Origin: an uncultured Christensenella sp.
Lineage (GTDB): Bacteria > Bacillota > Clostridia > Christensenellales > UBA1242
Reading direction: 5' to 3'
Assembly (NCBI GenBank): GCA_948471335.1
Contig: CAOKRZ010000039.1
Location: 1 to 8,362, forward strand
DNA: 8,362 bases
Shown: positions 5,792 through 8,362 of the stretch, one piece after another
How the letters are laid out: each line of letters starts with the position of its first letter
Position numbering within the stretch: the stretch's first letter is position 1
Notes under the pieces: model-generated
Databases searched by the model: none
Seen by the model: the letters and a program-made list of their open reading frames with translations, nothing else
Told to the model about the DNA's origin: nothing
Made by a program: the position numbers and the translations under genes

Positions 5792-6406
5792 TTGTCAAAG
5801 AAAGAAGAAAATTTGGAAGAAGAAAAGTGCTGCTGTGGGCATGACTGCTCTTGCGGCGAAGAATGCGAATGCAACGAAGGCTGCGATTGTGGCTGCGGGC
5901 ATGAAGGCTGCACATGTGGCGAGGATTGTCACTGTCATGACGGCGAGCGTTGCAGCGAAGAATGCAAATGTGAACATGAATTGGGTCGCGAGGAAGAATA
6001 TTTGAATCTTGCACGTCAAATACAAGCGGACTTTGAAAACTTCAGGCGCAGGGCAGGCGAAGAAGTGAAGAATTCTTATTCAAAAGGTCAAGCGTCGGTT
6101 ATTGAAGTGTTCCTTCCTTGTCTTGATACATTCAAAGACGCGAAGAAGATGATCACCGATGAAAACGTTTTAAAAGGCGTTGAAATGATTGAGGGAAGAA
6201 TTGGTGAGGCGCTTGAAACTCTTGGCGTCAAAAAGATTTCGTCAATTGGCGAAAATTACAATCCACATTTTCATAATGTGATTGCTGTTCTCAGTGATGA
6301 GAGCAAAGAAAACGATATCATCTTGGATGAATACCAAGCTGGATATACACTTAATGATAAAGTCATTAGATATGCAAAAGTCATAGTAAACAAAAAGGAG
6401 GATTAA
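5792..6406 (+). CDS. grpE: GrpE nucleotide exchange factor with Cys/His-rich N-terminus
   Basis: Cytoplasmic dimeric cochaperone that releases ADP from DnaK. The product has 204 residues. The GrpE core begins around residue 67: LARQIQADFENFRRR (73-87) is the conserved end of the long dimerisation helix. The four-helix bundle (FLPCLDTFKDA onward) follows, then the C-terminal beta domain with the signature IGENYNPHFHNVI and a tail ending GYTLNDKVIRYAKVIVNKK. Residues 13-62 are unusual, with 17 Cys and 5 His in CxC, CGH and CGE(E/D)C patterns replacing the usual acidic disordered N-terminus, so this chain may bind metal. The start is a TTG supported by AGAGAGGA 8 nt upstream; no in-frame ATG gives a full product. 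It lies 4 bp after hrcA and 4 bp before dnaK. The GrpE assignment is secure; metal binding is inferred from composition alone. Confidence 0.96.
   Translation: MSKKEENLEEEKCCCGHDCSCGEECECNEGCDCGCGHEGCTCGEDCHCHDGERCSEECKCEHELGREEEYLNLARQIQADFENFRRRAGEEVKNSYSKGQASVIEVFLPCLDTFKDAKKMITDENVLKGVEMIEGRIGEALETLGVKKISSIGENYNPHFHNVIAVLSDESKENDIILDEYQAGYTLNDKVIRYAKVIVNKKED
5828..5977 (+). other. Cys/His-rich repeat domain within GrpE (residues 13-62)
   Basis: Unit 1 (residues 13-31) reads CCCGHDCSCGEECECNEGC. Unit 2 (33-54) starts CGCGHEGCTCGEDCHC and has the same order of CGH, CxCGE(E/D)C and CxC/CxH motifs. A short third unit (54-62) reads CSEECKCEH. Overall 34% of residues are Cys and nearly all others are Gly, Glu, Asp, His or Lys, which resembles bacterial metallothioneins in composition. 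The codons (TGC, TGT, GGC, GAA) read cleanly in frame and continue directly into the GrpE core, so this is not a frameshift artefact. Confidence 0.8.
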
Positions 6407-6410
6407 AATT

Positions 6411-8234
6411 ATGGCAAAGATTATTGGAATTGACTTAGGAACTACAAACTCATGCGTGGCAGTTATGGAAGGCGGAAAGCCAACTGTTATCGCAAACGCT
6501 GAAGGGGACAGAACTACACCTTCAGTTGTTGCTTACACAAAAGAAGGAGAAAGACTTGTCGGCAAAGTTGCAAAGCGTCAAGCAATTGTCAACGCTGACA
6601 ACACAATTCAATCTATCAAACGTGAAATGGGCACAAACTATAAAGCAAAGCTTAACGGAAAAGACTATACACCACAAGAAATTTCTGCAATGGTGCTTTC
6701 AAAACTTAAGGCAGACGCTGAAAGCTATCTTGGCGGAGCTGTGACTCAAGCTGTTATCACCGTGCCAGCATACTTCAACGACTCTCAACGTCAAGCAACA
6801 AAAGACGCTGGTAAAATTGCTGGGCTTGAAGTACTCAGAATTATCAACGAGCCAACAGCTGCAGCCCTTGCATACGGCCTTGACAAAGGTGAAAGCGCAA
6901 ACCAAAAAATTCTTGTTTACGACCTTGGCGGCGGAACTTTCGATGTCTCAATTCTTGAAATAGGTGACGGTGTGTTTGAAGTTTTGTCAACAAACGGAAA
7001 TACTCGTCTTGGCGGAGATGACTTCGACAACAGAATCATTGATCTTCTTATTGAAGAATTCAAGAAATCAAACTCAATTGACCTTTCAGGCGATAAACTC
7101 GCTATGCAGAGACTTAAAGAAGCTGCAGAAAAAGCAAAGATTGACCTTTCTGCAACTCCAAAAACTACAATCTCACTTCCATTCATTTCAGCCGATGCAA
7201 CTGGCCCAAAACATATGGAATATGAGCTTACTCGCGCAAAATTTGATGCAATCACAGAAGATCTCGTGAAAGAGACAATCTCTTGCACAGAAAGAGCGCT
7301 TTCTGACGCAAAACTTTCAAAATCTCAAGTTGACAAAGTTGTTCTTGTTGGTGGATCAACTCGTATCCCAGCTGTTCAAGAAGCTGTTAAGTCTTTCACT
7401 GGCAAGGAACCATACAAGGGAGTAAACCCAGACGAATGCGTTGCTGTTGGTGCAGCAATTCAAGCGGGCGTTCTTGGCGGAGAAGTTAAAGACGTTCTTC
7501 TTCTTGACGTAACTCCACTTTCACTCGGTATTGAAACTCTTGGCGGAGTGTTCACAAAACTTATCGAAAGAAACACAACAATCCCTACAAAGAAATCTCA
7601 AGTGTTCTCAACTGCAGTTGACAACCAACCAGGCGTTGACATTCACGTCCTTCAAGGGGAGCGCGAATTCGCAGCACAAAACAAAACTCTTGGCAGATTC
7701 CAGCTTTCTGACATTCCACCAGCACCACGCGGTGTGCCTCAAATCGAAGTTACTTTCGACATTGACGCAAACGGAATTGTGAAAGTTTCTGCAAAAGACC
7801 TTGGCACAAACAAGGAACAAAACATAACAATCACAGCTTCTTCAAACCTTAAAGAAGAAGACATTGAAAAGGCAATCAAGGAAGCTGAAGCTCACGCTGA
7901 AGAAGACAAGAAGAGAAAAGAACTTGTTGAAACAAAGAACCAAGCTGACAACATGGTTTATGGCCTTGAAAAAATGATCAAAGACAACGGCGATAAACTT
8001 GCCGAAGACGACAAAAAGAAACTTGAAGAAGCAATCGAAAAAGCAAAGAAAGATTTTGAAAGTGATGATATTGATGTGCTTAAGAAAGCAATTGACGAAC
8101 TCACTCAGGTTTCAAACGGCATCGTTTCAAAGATGTATCAATCTGCAAACAGCGCAGGCGCTGGCACTAATGGAACAGATCCAAACGGCAACAATAACAA
8201 CAACGGAAGCGATCCTGAAGTTGTTGTAGACTAA
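6411..8234 (+). CDS. dnaK: Chaperone DnaK (Hsp70)
   Basis: ATP-dependent chaperone that binds exposed hydrophobic segments together with DnaJ and GrpE. The 607 residues match Firmicutes DnaKs. All three Hsp70 signatures are visible: IGIDLGTTNS (5-14), VYDLGGGTFDVSIL (169-182) and VVLVGGSTRIPAVQ (310-323). K70 and T198 stand at the usual catalytic positions. The interdomain linker VLLLDVTPLSLG (362-373) joins the ATPase to the substrate-binding beta domain, and a charged helical lid follows from about 480. After REMGTNYKAKLNG (71-83) the segment is short, lacking the insert of proteobacterial DnaKs, a Gram-positive trait. The tail is a Gly/Thr/Asn-rich linker (582-600) ending DPEVVVD, close to but not the same as the common EEVxD-like end. 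GGAGG (6397-6401) overlaps the end of grpE and lies 9 nt before the ATG. dnaJ is expected downstream. Confidence 0.98.
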   Translation: MAKIIGIDLGTTNSCVAVMEGGKPTVIANAEGDRTTPSVVAYTKEGERLVGKVAKRQAIVNADNTIQSIKREMGTNYKAKLNGKDYTPQEISAMVLSKLKADAESYLGGAVTQAVITVPAYFNDSQRQATKDAGKIAGLEVLRIINEPTAAALAYGLDKGESANQKILVYDLGGGTFDVSILEIGDGVFEVLSTNGNTRLGGDDFDNRIIDLLIEEFKKSNSIDLSGDKLAMQRLKEAAEKAKIDLSATPKTTISLPFISADATGPKHMEYELTRAKFDAITEDLVKETISCTERALSDAKLSKSQVDKVVLVGGSTRIPAVQEAVKSFTGKEPYKGVNPDECVAVGAAIQAGVLGGEVKDVLLLDVTPLSLGIETLGGVFTKLIERNTTIPTKKSQVFSTAVDNQPGVDIHVLQGEREFAAQNKTLGRFQLSDIPPAPRGVPQIEVTFDIDANGIVKVSAKDLGTNKEQNITITASSNLKEEDIEKAIKEAEAHAEEDKKRKELVETKNQADNMVYGLEKMIKDNGDKLAEDDKKKLEEAIEKAKKDFESDDIDVLKKAIDELTQVSNGIVSKMYQSANSAGAGTNGTDPNGNNNNNGSDPEVVVD

Positions 8235-8238
8235 GCGC

Positions 8239-8305
8239 GGGGACAACTAGAATTTCTATACGCGGGCACGGCATAACTGCCTAACCGCTAAAATTCGTTT
8301 TCCCC
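8239..8305 (+). other. Long imperfect hairpin downstream of dnaK
   Basis: Nested complementary segments fold into one 67-nt structure. GGGGACAAC (8239-8247) pairs with GTTTTCCCC (8297-8305), 8 of 9 positions; GAATTT (8250-8255) with AAATTC (8291-8296); GCGG (8262-8265) with CCGC (8285-8288); and GGCA (8270-8273) with TGCC (8278-8281) around the loop TAAC. That gives about 22 pairs with small internal loops. No T-run follows, so it does not look like a standard terminator. It could be an mRNA stability or processing element between dnaK and the next gene, or part of an interspersed repeat. The 128 bp after dnaK otherwise holds no gene I can support. Confidence 0.5.
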
Positions 8306-8324
8306 ATGAGCCCCTTTCCCTCTT

Positions 8325-8350
8325 GAAAAATTTCCGATGGACAATTTTTC
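8325..8350. repeat. Second inverted repeat after dnaK
   Basis: GAAAAATT (8325-8332) pairs perfectly with AATTTTTC (8343-8350); inside, TCC (8333-8335) pairs with GGA (8339-8341) around GAT, with one bulged C. No T-run follows on the top strand. It may be part of the same element as the preceding hairpin. Confidence 0.4.
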
Positions 8351-8362
8351 TGGCGAGTAAGG

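Noticed and set aside
5766..6025. Two leftward open frames across the grpE start (82 and 76 codons)
   Set aside because: Both are antisense shadows of the Cys-rich codons (TGC/TGT and GAA complement to open frames rich in His/Arg or Ala/Phe); no promoter or ribosome binding site was seen.
6917..7288. Leftward open frame of 123 codons inside dnaK
   Set aside because: Antisense shadow of a strongly conserved coding region, rich in Ser and without start signals.
8239..8305. Standard rho-independent terminator after dnaK
   Set aside because: The stem is long but is followed by CATGAGCCCC and not by a T-run.
8288..8362. Leftward open frame of 24 codons entering from the right edge and ending in TAG at 8290-8288
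   Set aside because: Too short to call a gene, with no recognisable domain, and it coincides with inverted repeats; kept only as a clue to a possible interspersed element.

Overview
The window looks like a chromosomal piece of a low-to-moderate G+C, Gram-positive, spore-forming lineage, most likely a member of Clostridia. This rests on a clostridial-type SpoIIP, an HrcA/CIRCE-controlled hrcA-grpE-dnaK operon, a DnaK lacking the nucleotide-binding-domain insert of Gram-negative DnaKs, AGGAGG-type ribosome binding sites and a few TTG starts. Genus or species cannot be told from the sequence. No transposase, integrase, tRNA, rRNA or CRISPR array is visible.

Region 1 (1-744): a partial SpoIIP sporulation amidase gene runs leftward off the window edge. 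It is divergent from the next operon across a roughly 90-bp intergenic gap that holds a 10-bp-spaced direct repeat and a candidate promoter.

Region 2 (745-3720): a rightward, tightly overlapping three-gene operon encodes TsaD (tRNA t6A37 modification), a PnuC-family vitamin B3 nucleoside transporter, and a U32-family Fe-S protein of the TrhP type (probably tRNA U34 hydroxylation). It ends in a perfect, probably bidirectional terminator whose loop contains the last stop codon.

Region 3 (3721-4708): a small accessory-looking, more A+T-rich module. A leftward single-pass membrane protein of unknown function and a rightward 70-residue Xre/Cro-type repressor share a divergent control region. It holds two 16-bp palindromic operators, one sitting exactly between the -35 and -10 of the membrane-protein promoter and the other over the repressor's own extended -10. 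The repressor start codon lies where transcription should begin, so its mRNA is probably leaderless.

Region 4 (4696-8362): the heat-shock operon. A sigma-A promoter followed by a degenerate CIRCE element drives hrcA, grpE and dnaK, with 4-bp gaps between genes. HrcA should repress its own operon; GrpE is the nucleotide exchange factor for DnaK; dnaJ is expected just beyond the window. The most unusual protein feature is the GrpE N-terminus: 17 cysteines and 5 histidines within residues 13-62, a metallothionein-like extension built from imperfect internal repeats and fused to an otherwise normal GrpE core. Downstream of dnaK is a 128-bp non-coding stretch that can fold into a long imperfect hairpin followed by a second smaller one.
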